A stretch of 64,000 nucleotides of DNA from CAZLCC01 sp964558365 (GTDB taxonomy: Bacteria; Patescibacteriota; Saccharimonadia; Saccharimonadales; Saccharimonadaceae), in the NCBI GenBank assembly GCA_964558365.1, contig CAZLCC010000010.1:111373-175372 (forward strand), written 5' to 3'. Shown here piece by piece: positions 1 through 8,019 of the stretch. Position 1 is the first letter of the stretch. Each line of letters begins with the position of its first letter. Both the position numbers and the translations under genes were made by a program. The notes below the pieces were generated by a model. It worked only from the letters and a program-made list of their open reading frames with translations. It was not told the origin of the DNA and did no database searches.

Positions 1-50
1 CCACCACTGTTGTGCGGAGGAAGCTCCCACCCGAGCATTAATATTCTCAT
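1..50 (-). CDS. Glycosyltransferase N-terminus (partial)
   Basis: Only the first 16 or so codons are in the window; the gene runs off the left edge. Reading leftwards from the ATG at 50, the peptide starts MRILMLGWELPPHNSGG. This is the usual N-terminus of glycogen/starch-synthase-like and family 4 glycosyltransferases, where the PPxxSGG loop binds the nucleotide sugar. The function beyond a GT-B sugar transferase cannot be told from so short a piece. It is convergent in orientation with nothing here; the next gene, the flavoprotein, lies on the same strand upstream. Confidence 0.6.
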   Translation of the reverse strand, partial: MRILMLGWELPPHNSG

Positions 51-153
51 ATCGTTTTCTTTTTGCTATGCAAACGCTAGCCCAAATATCTCCCTTTTAC
101 TTACCTTCAAGTATACCGATTTTACAGAGTAATGACAATGCTTATGCTAGGCT

Positions 154-1314
154 TTATAACTCTTCGCGAACATGATATTCACGCCATGCACGCCATGCTT
201 TGGGAAAGGGTAAGAAGTTGCAATAATTATATAGCTCAGCAGCGCGACGGACCCATGCGCCAAGTCGCCCTGTAATGCGCCAATTTCGCCCCTGAATAAT
301 CGCCCAAGATTCACCAACCGGCACGGTAATAATTGGCTTTCGCAGCGGCGCGTGACTCTTTAGTTCTTTTGAATGAAGAATGCGCTTAAAATGACGCGCA
401 ATAAACTTTGCGTCTCTTAAGGCGGTTAAGGCAACGCCGCAATATTTTGTTGCTGCGTTATCGCCAATAACATAGACATGACCAAGTGCGCGCATATGTT
501 CGTCAACAACCACTTTGCCGTTTGGTGCAAATGCAAAGAATTTTTTATGCTTTTTAAAGAAAGGATGGTTCGTAACACCAGATGTCCATACTACGGTGTG
601 CGTTGGAATCTTTTTGCCATTTGCCTCGATGCCGTCGCTAGTCTGAGATTCCACCTTTTGACCAGTCATAACTTTTACGCCTAAATTACGAAGTTGGTTA
701 GCAACTTTTTTACTTGCGGCTTTTGGCATCATCGGTAATACGCGCGGACTTGCTTCAATCAAACTTACGCTCACGTCCGCTTTTTTATGTGCATATTTTG
801 CGGCAATATCATCAAGATAGGTTTTCATTGCAGCAGCTAATTCAACACCTGTTGGGCCAGCACCCACTACTACATAGTTCTTGTCGATCTCACCGTCAAC
901 TACCAGGTTGTCATAAATATGACTCTTAAATCTTTGCACTTCAGGAAGTGTTTTAATTCCATAGCAATGCTGTTCTAGGCCATCGATATTAAAGTATGTT
1001 GTCACCACCCCCAGCGCAAGAATGAGCATGTCATATTCATAATTTTTATGTTTACCGCCAACCGTCTGTCTTGCAGGGTCAAATTTTATAATCTCATCTT
1101 TTATAATCTCTACGTTTTTGCGCCCAGCAAAAATCTCAGAAAGTTTAATAACAGACTCTTTAGTGCTTCGACCAGTAGCAGTGGCGTACAGCGTTGCGTG
1201 ATGCAAAAAATAGTCTTGGTCAGAAATGAGCGTAATCTTAAATCCTTTATCTTTGCTCAGCTCTAAGGCACTTTTTATGCCAGCAAATCCGCCCCCAACA
1301 ATCACTACGTGCAT
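154..1314 (-). CDS. NAD(P)H/FAD oxidoreductase, NDH-2-like
   Basis: A 386-aa pyridine nucleotide-disulphide oxidoreductase fold. The N-terminal FAD-binding motif is GGGFAG (residues 7-12), a second Rossmann motif GAGPTG lies near residue 150 for NAD(P)H, and the late FAD contact is HVYVIGDNA near 280. The family includes type II NADH:quinone dehydrogenases, which move electrons from NADH to membrane quinone without pumping protons. There is no predicted transmembrane helix, and the AQxAxQ quinone-site motif of classical NDH-2 is not evident (ALTALRDAKF occupies that place), so an AIF/FSP1-like oxidoreductase is an alternative. Start ATG at 1314 has an AAAGGG site just upstream. It stands alone. 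Confidence 0.8.
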   Translation of the reverse strand: MHVVIVGGGFAGIKSALELSKDKGFKITLISDQDYFLHHATLYATATGRSTKESVIKLSEIFAGRKNVEIIKDEIIKFDPARQTVGGKHKNYEYDMLILALGVVTTYFNIDGLEQHCYGIKTLPEVQRFKSHIYDNLVVDGEIDKNYVVVGAGPTGVELAAAMKTYLDDIAAKYAHKKADVSVSLIEASPRVLPMMPKAASKKVANQLRNLGVKVMTGQKVESQTSDGIEANGKKIPTHTVVWTSGVTNHPFFKKHKKFFAFAPNGKVVVDEHMRALGHVYVIGDNAATKYCGVALTALRDAKFIARHFKRILHSKELKSHAPLRKPIITVPVGESWAIIQGRNWRITGRLGAWVRRAAELYNYCNFLPFPKAWRAWREYHVREEL

Positions 1315-1374
1315 ATTTTATCCCTTTTTATCTTTGTCATTGTTTCCTAAATATTTAATACCAAAAGAGTATAT

Positions 1375-1408
1375 TTGACAAATACTCCATCAATCTTCAA
1401 AATATAAA
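1375..1408 (+). promoter_or_regulatory. Possible promoter of the 1573 operon
   Basis: A perfect TTGACA lies at 1375-1380. The downstream A/T-rich block 1398-1408 (CAAAATATAAA) offers weak -10 boxes at 17-22 nt. If used, transcription would start near 1410 and give a 160-nt leader that contains the pseudoknot element. The -35 match is clear; the -10 is not. Confidence 0.4.
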
Positions 1409-1442
1409 GTAGTTATGAGTGCAAAAAGTTTCAACATTGATT

Positions 1443-1562
1443 TTAAGCTCCTCAGCCTTAAAGGGCTGTGTCTTAGCAATGGTTGAGACAACGTAAGATA
1501 AAACGTCTGCACACAGCCCAAAATAAAAGTCTCAACCGAGACTTATTTTATTAACAAAGGAG
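1443..1562 (+). ncRNA. Pseudoknot-forming mRNA leader, candidate cis-regulator
   Basis: Two perfect 9-bp helices interlock. GGGCTGTGT (1463-1471) pairs with ACACAGCCC (1511-1519); GGTTGAGAC (1481-1489), inside the first pair, pairs with GTCTCAACC (1529-1537), outside it. That order (a-b-a'-b') is an H-type pseudoknot, with an A-rich third loop (1520-1528, AAAATAAAA). The last strand can instead fold locally: AAGTCTC-AACC-GAGACTT (1527-1544), extended by AAAAT/ATTTT, so the two folds exclude each other. The element ends 9 nt before the AGGAG ribosome site (1558-1562) of the gene at 1573, and CTCCT at 1448-1452 could mask that site. I do not recognise it as a known riboswitch class. Confidence 0.55.
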
Positions 1563-1572
1563 AAGCAAAACC

Positions 1573-1974
1573 GTGAATAAATATCGATTTGAACGAGATA
1601 AACGACAGTCTCCAGAAGATTTTCGTAACGCAGATGGCCACTTATATTCTTTTAGTGGTATAGAGGCCAGAGTTGACGAAGAGGGAGTTGATTATACTGT
1701 TTTAAAATATATCCGCTCAAATGTTCCTAATGATGTTGAAGATTTTATTCATGATTTTATTGCCAATGAACCAAGTGGAGCGATAGAGGGCTTAAGAGAG
1801 GCTCGGCGTACCAATAACGAAACTAGGCTTTCAAAAGATGTTAAGCGAGCCCTTACGCATCGTGCCATTAAGCTTTCTATAGAGGTTGGATCAGATAATC
1901 CATTTTCTCAGGCAGTTGCTTCTCTACACGAGGAGAACGCAAATGAAATCAGAAGTAATACAAGCCAAGTTTGA
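1573..1974 (+). CDS. Hypothetical protein, 133 aa
   Basis: Not recognised. It is a soluble, highly charged protein without signal peptide or membrane segment. The first 30 residues are rich in Arg, Asp and Glu; the middle (residues 45-110) looks helical. The GTG start at 1573 is chosen for its strong AAAGGAG site ten bases upstream. It is the first gene of a two-gene operon: the next reading frame starts inside its 3' end. Its leader carries the pseudoknot element at 1443-1562, which suggests that expression is controlled after transcription starts. Confidence 0.6.
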   Translation: MNKYRFERDKRQSPEDFRNADGHLYSFSGIEARVDEEGVDYTVLKYIRSNVPNDVEDFIHDFIANEPSGAIEGLREARRTNNETRLSKDVKRALTHRAIKLSIEVGSDNPFSQAVASLHEENANEIRSNTSQV

Positions 1975-2158
1975 AGACCAAGAGCAAGAAAGAGGGCGGA
2001 ATAAAGTAAAAAGGCCACTAGGAGAAAGCGCAATGCAAAATGCATTGCTAGTGCAGCCAAATCAATCTAAAGTTAACCTTGTGCCCGATAACGGAGAATA
2101 CAGCGCCGATACTGCAAAACCTATACGGCCTTTAGTTATCCCAAATTACCCTGCCTAA
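1943..2158 (+). CDS. Hypothetical protein, 71 aa
   Basis: A small hydrophilic protein beginning MKSEVIQAKFEDQEQE and ending with a proline-containing tail. I chose the ATG at 1943 rather than the longer open frame (from 1886) because an AGGAG site lies seven bases before it. It overlaps the preceding gene by 32 bp in another frame, which implies translational coupling. There is no recognisable domain. It ends 4 bp before the stop of the convergent gene at 2162. Confidence 0.5.
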   Translation: MKSEVIQAKFEDQEQERGRNKVKRPLGESAMQNALLVQPNQSKVNLVPDNGEYSADTAKPIRPLVIPNYPA

Positions 2159-2161
2159 AGT

Positions 2162-2656
2162 CTAGCGTCGGCCAATTTTATGTAGTTCAGACAAAAGATC
2201 CTCTCTTGGGATCTTTGAAACATCAATATCATGTTGACGCGCTATAATAATTGCTTGCAAAATCCTTTCAACCAATCGCGCATCTTTTCTCCATAAAAAC
2301 CGTACCTCTAGCTGGCCATCCACAAAAAAGCGGCTATGTAGCTTAATAGTACCGAAAAATGGTCCTAACCCCAGGTCAACGTTTAGGAGGTCTTCTGTAC
2401 TAATGCTCGTTTTTTGTTCAGAGAAAAAGAAATTACGCTTAACAACGGTCACTTTCGCTCTATCAATCGTAATTCTGTCTGGGAAAGGATCAAACGGAAA
2501 TACTGCATCAACCGTAATCAGCTTATCTTCGCTTGATTTTCGTAGGTTCTTTAATTTTCGATACAGCTTAAGGTTGTCAGAACGCAAGCGTTGACCGCCG
2601 CGATACCCAGCCTCAATAGTGCGCCTACCAAGTTGTCGAATCATATTTCTTGCCAT
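2162..2656 (-). CDS. Hypothetical protein, 164 aa
   Basis: Not recognised. The N-terminal 40 residues are strongly basic and rich in Arg (IRQLGRRTIEAGYRGGQRLR). The remainder alternates beta-like stretches (ITVDAVFPFDPFPDRITID, KVTVVKR, GTIKLHSRF) with a closing helix, which could be a small beta-barrel of PH-like type; that is only a guess. A TACAAT box at 2671-2666 lies nine bases before the ATG at 2656, so the mRNA is probably leaderless or nearly so. It is divergent from the GltS-like gene. Confidence 0.6.
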   Translation of the reverse strand: MARNMIRQLGRRTIEAGYRGGQRLRSDNLKLYRKLKNLRKSSEDKLITVDAVFPFDPFPDRITIDRAKVTVVKRNFFFSEQKTSISTEDLLNVDLGLGPFFGTIKLHSRFFVDGQLEVRFLWRKDARLVERILQAIIIARQHDIDVSKIPREDLLSELHKIGRR

Positions 2657-2718
2657 TGTGGCTTTATTGTATCACTAACAGTTAATAATAAATGCTTTAT
2701 TTGGTATAGTTAATGCTA

Positions 2719-4077
2719 ATGCTTACTACAGAATGGACCGCCGTTTTTATTATTTTAGCTGCTTTAATAGCTGGCTATCTTTTTGTACGCCTTCCTATTG
2801 TGCGTAAAAGCTTCATTCCGGGTTCACTCGCAGCAGGAGTTTTGCTCTTAGTTCTTGGGCCGCAAGTTGCAGGGCAATATTTTGCAGAGTGGCAAATTCC
2901 AGACATTTATTACAGATACTGGAGCCCGCTACCAGCAGTTCTTATTAATGTTGTTTTTGCGTGTCTCTTTCTTGCGCGTGCTTTGTTGCCAATCAAAAAG
3001 ATATGGCAACTTGCAGCGCCACAGGCTGCTTTTGGCCAGATGATTGCCTGGGGGCAATATGCACTCGGCGGTCTTGTTACTCTATTTCTGCTCATACCGA
3101 TTTTTGGCGCAAACAAGCTTTCTGCTGCTTTAATTGAAATAAGCTTTGAAGGCGGCCACGGTACTGCAGCCGGGCTTGAAGATGTTTTCAAACAGCTTTC
3201 GTTTGAAGAGGGGCAAGGGCTTGCAGTAGGGCTTGCTACCCTCAGCCTTATTGCGGCGCTCATTAGTGGTATGATCTTAGTTCACTGGGGCCAAAGAAAA
3301 AAACATATCAAAATAGCCCAACATAGAAGCTTAAGTCAAATGGTATATCATCGACGTATTATTTATGAACTCCGTAAAAAGGGAATCACCCTTCGCGAAC
3401 ATATTACGCCAAGCCGTCTTATTAGCCATCTAGCTTTAGTTGGTCTGGCGATTCTTTTCGGCTGGCTAATCCACCAAAGCTTACTTTTTATAGAAGCGCT
3501 TACATGGGCAAAGTCTGGCATCGTTATATTTAAATATTTACCAATGTTTACTTTGTGTATGTTTGGCGGAATGCTTGCACGTGTTGTTTGGAATCATCTT
3601 GGTTTCTCAATCTCGCGCTCTATTATAGAACTTATTGGTGCTGCTTCACTTAGTGTGCTCATCGCTACTGCGATAGGCACCATGTCGCTTGAATACATCT
3701 CAACACATCTTGGCATTTTTCTCACGCTAGCAGCTACAGGAATCATATGGATTCTTTCAGCATTTATTTTATTTGCTCCCCGCATGTTTAAGCGCAACTG
3801 GTTTCAAAACGGCATTGTTAATATGGCACAGTCAATGGGGCAAACTGCCACCGGTATTTTGTTCGTAAAAATGGTAGATCCAAAAGATAAAACCGAGGCC
3901 ATGGAAAGCTTTGGCTATAAGCAACTATTGTTCGAACCGTTTGTAGGCGGTGGCATCATTACAGCGCTTTCAATGCCAGCTATTATTCTGCTTGGGCTAC
4001 CTACGTTTACTATTGTTGCTTCAATAGTGTGCATTACGTGGCTACTGATAGGGCTTTTCTATTTTAGTAAGCTATAA
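2719..4077 (+). CDS. GltS-like sodium/glutamate symporter
   Basis: A polytopic membrane protein of about 450 aa with roughly 10-12 hydrophobic helices in two pseudo-repeats. The conserved GGHGTAAG loop (about residue 145) and the second-half MGQTATGILF segment match the sodium:glutamate symporter family (GltS), which imports glutamate with Na+. A hydrophilic linker near residue 195-225 separates the halves. A TATAGT box at 2705-2710 is too close to the first ATG (2713) and fits a transcript starting at the ATG at 2719, so I place the start there. For an auxotrophic organism, amino-acid import is a reasonable role; the exact substrate is inferred from the family. Confidence 0.8.
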   Translation: MLTTEWTAVFIILAALIAGYLFVRLPIVRKSFIPGSLAAGVLLLVLGPQVAGQYFAEWQIPDIYYRYWSPLPAVLINVVFACLFLARALLPIKKIWQLAAPQAAFGQMIAWGQYALGGLVTLFLLIPIFGANKLSAALIEISFEGGHGTAAGLEDVFKQLSFEEGQGLAVGLATLSLIAALISGMILVHWGQRKKHIKIAQHRSLSQMVYHRRIIYELRKKGITLREHITPSRLISHLALVGLAILFGWLIHQSLLFIEALTWAKSGIVIFKYLPMFTLCMFGGMLARVVWNHLGFSISRSIIELIGAASLSVLIATAIGTMSLEYISTHLGIFLTLAATGIIWILSAFILFAPRMFKRNWFQNGIVNMAQSMGQTATGILFVKMVDPKDKTEAMESFGYKQLLFEPFVGGGIITALSMPAIILLGLPTFTIVASIVCITWLLIGLFYFSKL

Positions 4078-4122
4078 AATATAACTAAGCACCAACCATT
4101 AGCAGAATGAAGTAAAAAATGT

Positions 4123-4128
4123 TATAAT
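4123..4128 (+). promoter_or_regulatory. -10 box of the cupin gene
   Basis: TATAAT at 4123-4128, 36 bp before the ATG, with no convincing -35. It gives a short leader containing the GGAGGTG ribosome site. Confidence 0.45.
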
Positions 4129-4164
4129 GAAGGTATAGATATAAAAGAAATAACGGAGGTGAAA

Positions 4165-4563
4165 ATGCGGGGATATTGCGAAAACATTGAAAAAGAAACA
4201 GTTGCAAATACTAATTTCAGAAAAGTAGTCTACACCGGCAAACACTGCCAGTTGGTGCTTATGAGCCTAAAACCAGGCGAGGACATCGGCGAAGAAATTC
4301 ACAACGAAAATGATCAGTTTTTCCGTATTGATGCTGGTCAAGGCAAGGTGAAGATTGATGATAATGAATATGACGTCGCTGACGGCAGCGCAATTATAGT
4401 GCCAGCTGGCGCCAACCATAATGTTATCAATACCTCAGAGACCGAAGACCTCAAGCTATACACTATCTATGCACCATCTCATCACAAAGACGGCATTGTT
4501 CGCGCTACAAAGGCGGAAGCCGAAGCCAACGAAGAAGACTTCGACGGCCAAACAACTGAATAA
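4165..4563 (+). CDS. Cupin-domain protein
   Basis: A single-domain cupin of 132 aa. The motif block HNENDQFFRIDAGQGKVKID corresponds to cupin motif 1 and VPAGANHNVIN to motif 2, with the family's metal-ligand positions (His, Glu/Gln, His) apparent. The core is followed by an acidic tail (EAEANEEDFDGQTTE). The ATG at 4165 lies just after a perfect GGAGGTG site; a GTG six bases upstream is inside that site and is less likely. Relatives include small metal-dependent isomerases and storage-type cupins; substrate unknown. It is probably monocistronic. Confidence 0.85.
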   Translation: MRGYCENIEKETVANTNFRKVVYTGKHCQLVLMSLKPGEDIGEEIHNENDQFFRIDAGQGKVKIDDNEYDVADGSAIIVPAGANHNVINTSETEDLKLYTIYAPSHHKDGIVRATKAEAEANEEDFDGQTTE

Positions 4564-4615
4564 AACACTATCTAAGTACACGTTTTTAAATAAAAAACCT
4601 GTAATTAAACGGTGC

Positions 4616-4651
4616 GATGACCCGCAAGGCGGTTAAGCCAGGCGAGTCATC
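4616..4651. other. Three-part hairpin between convergent genes
   Basis: GATGAC (4616-4621) pairs with GTCATC (4646-4651), CGC (4623-4625) with GCG (4642-4644), and GGC (4628-4630) with GCC (4637-4639) around a GGTTAA loop. It sits between the ends of two converging genes, but neither side has a proper T-run immediately after it, so it is not a textbook terminator. It may still protect or end transcripts. Confidence 0.4.
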
Positions 4652-4685
4652 ATATGCTAGGCAGCATTACCGTCCTTTCTGAACA

Positions 4686-4961
4686 CTATCTCAGAAGATC
4701 AAGATCCTCAATGCAAACTCGAGGATCCTCAATTTCTTTTCTTTCTCCATCAACAATCTGATAGACAAAGACCTCTGAATTTGAGGAAAACATCCTCGAC
4801 ATCAAAGCCGCATCTGTACCGCGAGCGGTAATTGGATGCGCAAGACTCAGATCAAGCACCGAGGAGTAAAAACCCCAAGAGTAACTTTCATCTGTGTCAA
4901 AATCGATGACCTTGATTTGTAGCATTCTTACTTTTTTGTGTTTTGTCGTTGTCATTTTCAT
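4686..4961 (-). CDS. Hypothetical protein, 91 aa
   Basis: Small soluble protein, not recognised. After a basic N-terminus (MKMTTTKHKKVRMLQIKV) it shows alternating hydrophobic residues suggesting beta strands, then an acidic end (IEDPRVCIEDLDLLR). No ribosome site is clear; ATGs at 4961 and 4955 and a TTG at 4967 are possible starts, and 4961 is given. It is divergent from the restriction-modification operon. Confidence 0.45.
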   Translation of the reverse strand: MKMTTTKHKKVRMLQIKVIDFDTDESYSWGFYSSVLDLSLAHPITARGTDAALMSRMFSSNSEVFVYQIVDGERKEIEDPRVCIEDLDLLR

Positions 4962-5030
4962 AATCAATAAAAGAAATAGTTCTTGACGATTTCTCCTTTT
5001 CTGTAGTTGCCATGAACTATACTCCGCTAA

Positions 5031-5077
5031 GCGGGGCGTAGTAAGCGTAATAAAATTACGTACACAACGCCTCGCTC
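5031..5077. other. Long hairpin in the divergent region before mod
   Basis: AGCGGGGCGT (5031-5040) pairs with ACGCCTCGCT (5068-5077) with one G-U, and inside it CGTAAT (5047-5052) pairs with ATTACG (5056-5061). The 4968-5263 stretch otherwise holds only the promoter of mod. The hairpin has no T-run and could be part of a 5' leader or a protein-binding site. Confidence 0.4.
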
Positions 5078-5227
5078 AGCAAAAAAACACAAAATAACTA
5101 AATATACTGCCTAGACTGTTAATGTACTTCGGAGCAAAAGCTCAACGAAAGACAAGTATTATTGTAATATAAATTATTAGTTAAAGCAAAATCACTAAAA
5201 ATATTCATGTCTCATCTGTTTTCATGG

Positions 5228-5233
5228 TATAAT
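5228..5233 (+). promoter_or_regulatory. -10 box of the RM operon
   Basis: TATAAT at 5228-5233 lies 30 bp before the mod start, with GGAGG at 5250-5254. The -35 (about TTCATG, 5204) is poor. Confidence 0.5.
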
Positions 5234-5263
5234 TTTCTTAACTTATAACGGAGGAAAAGGTCA

Positions 5264-7195
5264 GTGAAAAAGACTGATGGCTATAACGCAGATATTGCGG
5301 AAAATCAGAAAGCTAAACTTAAAGAACTCTTCCCAGAAGTTTTTAGTGAAGATAAGATAGACTTTAACAAACTCCGTGCAACTCTTGGTAATAGCGTTGA
5401 GCTTGGTGAAAAATACGGTCTGAGCTGGAAAGGCAAGTCAAGCGTCTTTGCCAAGATTCAAGAAAAAACCGTCAGTACCCTCCATCCGCAACCCGAAGCA
5501 TCAGTCGATTGGGACACCACGCAAAATATGTTCATTGAAGGGGACAACCTCGAGGCACTCAAGGTGCTGCACAAAGCCTACTACGGCAAAATCAAGATGA
5601 TTTACATCGACCCGCCATACAACACTGGCAATGATTTTGTCTATAATGACGACTTCAAGAAAACGCGCCGCGAGCAAGCACTTGAAGAGGGTGCGATTGA
5701 CGACGAAGGCAACATTACGCGCGACGACGGACTACGCATCAACACTGGCGGGCACAAGCACAGCAACTGGCTCGACATGATGTACCCGCGCCTATTTCTC
5801 GCTCGCAACTTGCTCCGCCAAGATGGTGTGATTTTTGTAAGTATTGATGACAACGAGGTTCATAATCTCCGTTTGATGATGAATGAGATTTTTGGGGAGG
5901 AGAATTTCATCAGTGAAATTGCATGGCGTCGTCGATCAAACCAGCCTAATGATAAAACTAAAATGATTGGTAAAGTTAGTGAATACATTCTTGTATTTGC
6001 TAGAAATAATACCGATCTAGAATACGGTAAATCATTCTTCGGGTTGCCTCTTACAGCAAGTCGTTCGTCCGAGTTTAAAAATCCCGATAATGACCCGCGT
6101 GGCGCATGGACAACAAACCCGTGGAAAGTAGCCACTGGTAGGGGCGGATCACCTTACGCGATTACATCCCCTACGGGGAAGGTCTTTGATGAAGTATGGT
6201 ATGGATCGCAAAGTACTTTTGATGATTATCTAACTGAGGGGAGAGTCTATTGGACAGATGGCGGGAATGGTTATCCTCGGGTAAAGATTTATCTGTCTGA
6301 GAAAGAGCACGGAGCGCTAGCAAACAATTTTTGGGGCTTTCAAGATTTTGGATCAAATCAAGATGCTAGCACCGAGTTGGCACAACTATTTGGCAAGAAA
6401 GATATATTTGATGGACCAAAGCCAGTGAGACTCATGAAGCAGATGCTATCACTCACAACCAGCAAAGACAACAACGATATCGTTCTAGATTTCTTTGGCG
6501 GCTCGGGAACACTTGCACATGCTGTCGGCGAGCTAAACGCCGAAGATAGTGGTAATCGAAAATGGATGATGGTGCAGTTACCGGAGTTAACAGATGAGAA
6601 ATCAGAAGCCTATAAAGCTGGATATAAAAATATTGCTGATATTGCCAAAGAGCGCATACGCCGTGCTAATTTACAGCTTGCAGAAAAGGCCAAAGAGACG
6701 AGAGGCTATTTAAATGGGCTTCGGGAAGCTGCTGGCTATGGTGACAAGGAGATAGGTGAGACGCTTGCGGATATGGAAGGGTCAAAATATGAATTTGATG
6801 GCGGCTTCAGAGTATTTAAGATTGGTGATAGCAACTTCAAAAAATGGAACGAGCTTGTGGCTGAACCAGACGAGATTAAACAGCAGACACTTGATAGCCT
6901 CAATTCGCTGGAAGACGGTGTGACAGACGATGACTTATTGACTGAAATCTTGCTCAAGCGCGGCGTTTCACCATTAGCCGAAGTTGAAACACATGACAGC
7001 TTCATATTCGTGCCGTCAGAGAATCTCGCTGTCTCACTCTCGCGCCACATGACCGAAGAGCTATTTACCCAAATCCTCACCAAATCCCCATCGCAAATAA
7101 TCCTTCTCGACCAAGCATTTAATAATGATGCAAGCCTAAAGACAAACCTAATTCTCCAAGCTGAAAAACAAAACGTTATTGTAGAGGTACTATGA
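5264..7195 (+). CDS. mod: Type III RM system DNA methyltransferase
   Basis: 643-aa adenine-N6 DNA methyltransferase, the Mod subunit of a type III restriction-modification system. The catalytic motif DPPYNTG is at residues 116-122 and the AdoMet-binding motif DFFGGSGT at 409-416; catalytic motif before AdoMet motif is the beta-class order. FIEGDNLEAL (90-99) precedes the catalytic domain. The 160-410 stretch between motifs contains the presumed target-recognition domain. It starts with GTG, 9 bases after GGAGG. Its stop overlaps the next start (ATGA), and the matching nuclease-helicase (res) lies 2.5 kb downstream, separated by three accessory genes instead of adjoining as usual. Confidence 0.92.
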   Translation: MKKTDGYNADIAENQKAKLKELFPEVFSEDKIDFNKLRATLGNSVELGEKYGLSWKGKSSVFAKIQEKTVSTLHPQPEASVDWDTTQNMFIEGDNLEALKVLHKAYYGKIKMIYIDPPYNTGNDFVYNDDFKKTRREQALEEGAIDDEGNITRDDGLRINTGGHKHSNWLDMMYPRLFLARNLLRQDGVIFVSIDDNEVHNLRLMMNEIFGEENFISEIAWRRRSNQPNDKTKMIGKVSEYILVFARNNTDLEYGKSFFGLPLTASRSSEFKNPDNDPRGAWTTNPWKVATGRGGSPYAITSPTGKVFDEVWYGSQSTFDDYLTEGRVYWTDGGNGYPRVKIYLSEKEHGALANNFWGFQDFGSNQDASTELAQLFGKKDIFDGPKPVRLMKQMLSLTTSKDNNDIVLDFFGGSGTLAHAVGELNAEDSGNRKWMMVQLPELTDEKSEAYKAGYKNIADIAKERIRRANLQLAEKAKETRGYLNGLREAAGYGDKEIGETLADMEGSKYEFDGGFRVFKIGDSNFKKWNELVAEPDEIKQQTLDSLNSLEDGVTDDDLLTEILLKRGVSPLAEVETHDSFIFVPSENLAVSLSRHMTEELFTQILTKSPSQIILLDQAFNNDASLKTNLILQAEKQNVIVEVL

Positions 7196-8019
7196 GATTT
7201 AAGCCTTTTACGACAAAATACGATTTTACGGATAAAGAATTAGTTACGGATTTTCCATCCTATTTTGCGCAACCATTATTTAGCTGGTTTTTTGAGGCTA
7301 TTCGGTATGATAACCTGCTCGATCATGACACGACATATGGCCAATATTATCTAAAAACGGGCTTTCTTAATCGGCTCCAAGTAACTTTTCACGAATCCGT
7401 ACCGCAGAAGTTTACGGATTTTGTTGACTATATACTTGGTGACTCCGACAGAACAGCTAATTACCTTGCCTTATGGCTTCAAAACTATGCAAAACAAGCA
7501 CATGCAGCAAAGCTTGAATACATATTGTCTCAAGGCAGCTCTGCATATCAGGTAAGTTTAGTTGATAAAAATGCATCCGAATATGATGCTGGGGTTTATG
7601 ATCTTGTTATGAGAGTCTCAGACGAGGTAAAGAAAGGTAGTGCTGATGCCCTAAAAAACAATATTCTTGCCGAAGCATGGCAATTAGCTTATTCTCGAAA
7701 ACCAGATGACGAAAAGGTCGTCACCAAGTGCTGCAACTTTTTAGAAGGATACCTTGGAAAAAAGTACTTTCCCAAAGACCCAAAACCTCAACTCAAGAAA
7801 TTTGTACACGCTTTCCAAGCCAAGCCAACCTCCCTCAGATATTTGGGTGATACTATCGTAAAACCTAAAAACACCTTAACAGATCTACTTGTTAATGCAT
7901 CTGACATAAGGGGCCAACACACAGAAGGTAAAGGGAGAACGCCCACTCATGATGAGGCTATTTTCGTGCTACATGCAACTATTTTTATATGGAATATTGA
8001 TAACGGAGCAGTAAAATGA
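7192..8019 (+). CDS. Abi-like protein in the RM operon
   Basis: 275-aa soluble protein starting inside the stop of mod (ATGA). No family is certain. The C-terminal segment, ASDIRGQHTEGKGRTPTHDE followed by a hydrophobic helix with AIFVLHATIFIW, resembles the Abi_C domain (abortive infection C-terminus, a HEPN-like fold), where a conserved R and H-containing loop precedes a helix; the canonical spacing of His is not kept here. The N-terminal half has aromatic-rich helices (YFAQPLFSWFFEAIRYDNLL). Position between mod and res argues for a role in defence, perhaps in sensing or toxic response. Function is inference. Confidence 0.6.
   Translation: MRFKPFTTKYDFTDKELVTDFPSYFAQPLFSWFFEAIRYDNLLDHDTTYGQYYLKTGFLNRLQVTFHESVPQKFTDFVDYILGDSDRTANYLALWLQNYAKQAHAAKLEYILSQGSSAYQVSLVDKNASEYDAGVYDLVMRVSDEVKKGSADALKNNILAEAWQLAYSRKPDDEKVVTKCCNFLEGYLGKKYFPKDPKPQLKKFVHAFQAKPTSLRYLGDTIVKPKNTLTDLLVNASDIRGQHTEGKGRTPTHDEAIFVLHATIFIWNIDNGAVK

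Noticed and set aside
1443..1562. Type III toxin-antitoxin RNA (ToxI-like pseudoknot)
   Set aside because: Only one copy instead of tandem repeats, no terminator before the gene, and the 133-aa protein does not look like ToxN, CptN or TenpN.
4611..4670. Fluoride (crcB) riboswitch
   Set aside because: Some GATGA/GTCATC similarity, but the conserved order is not kept and no fluoride exporter follows; it lies between gene ends.
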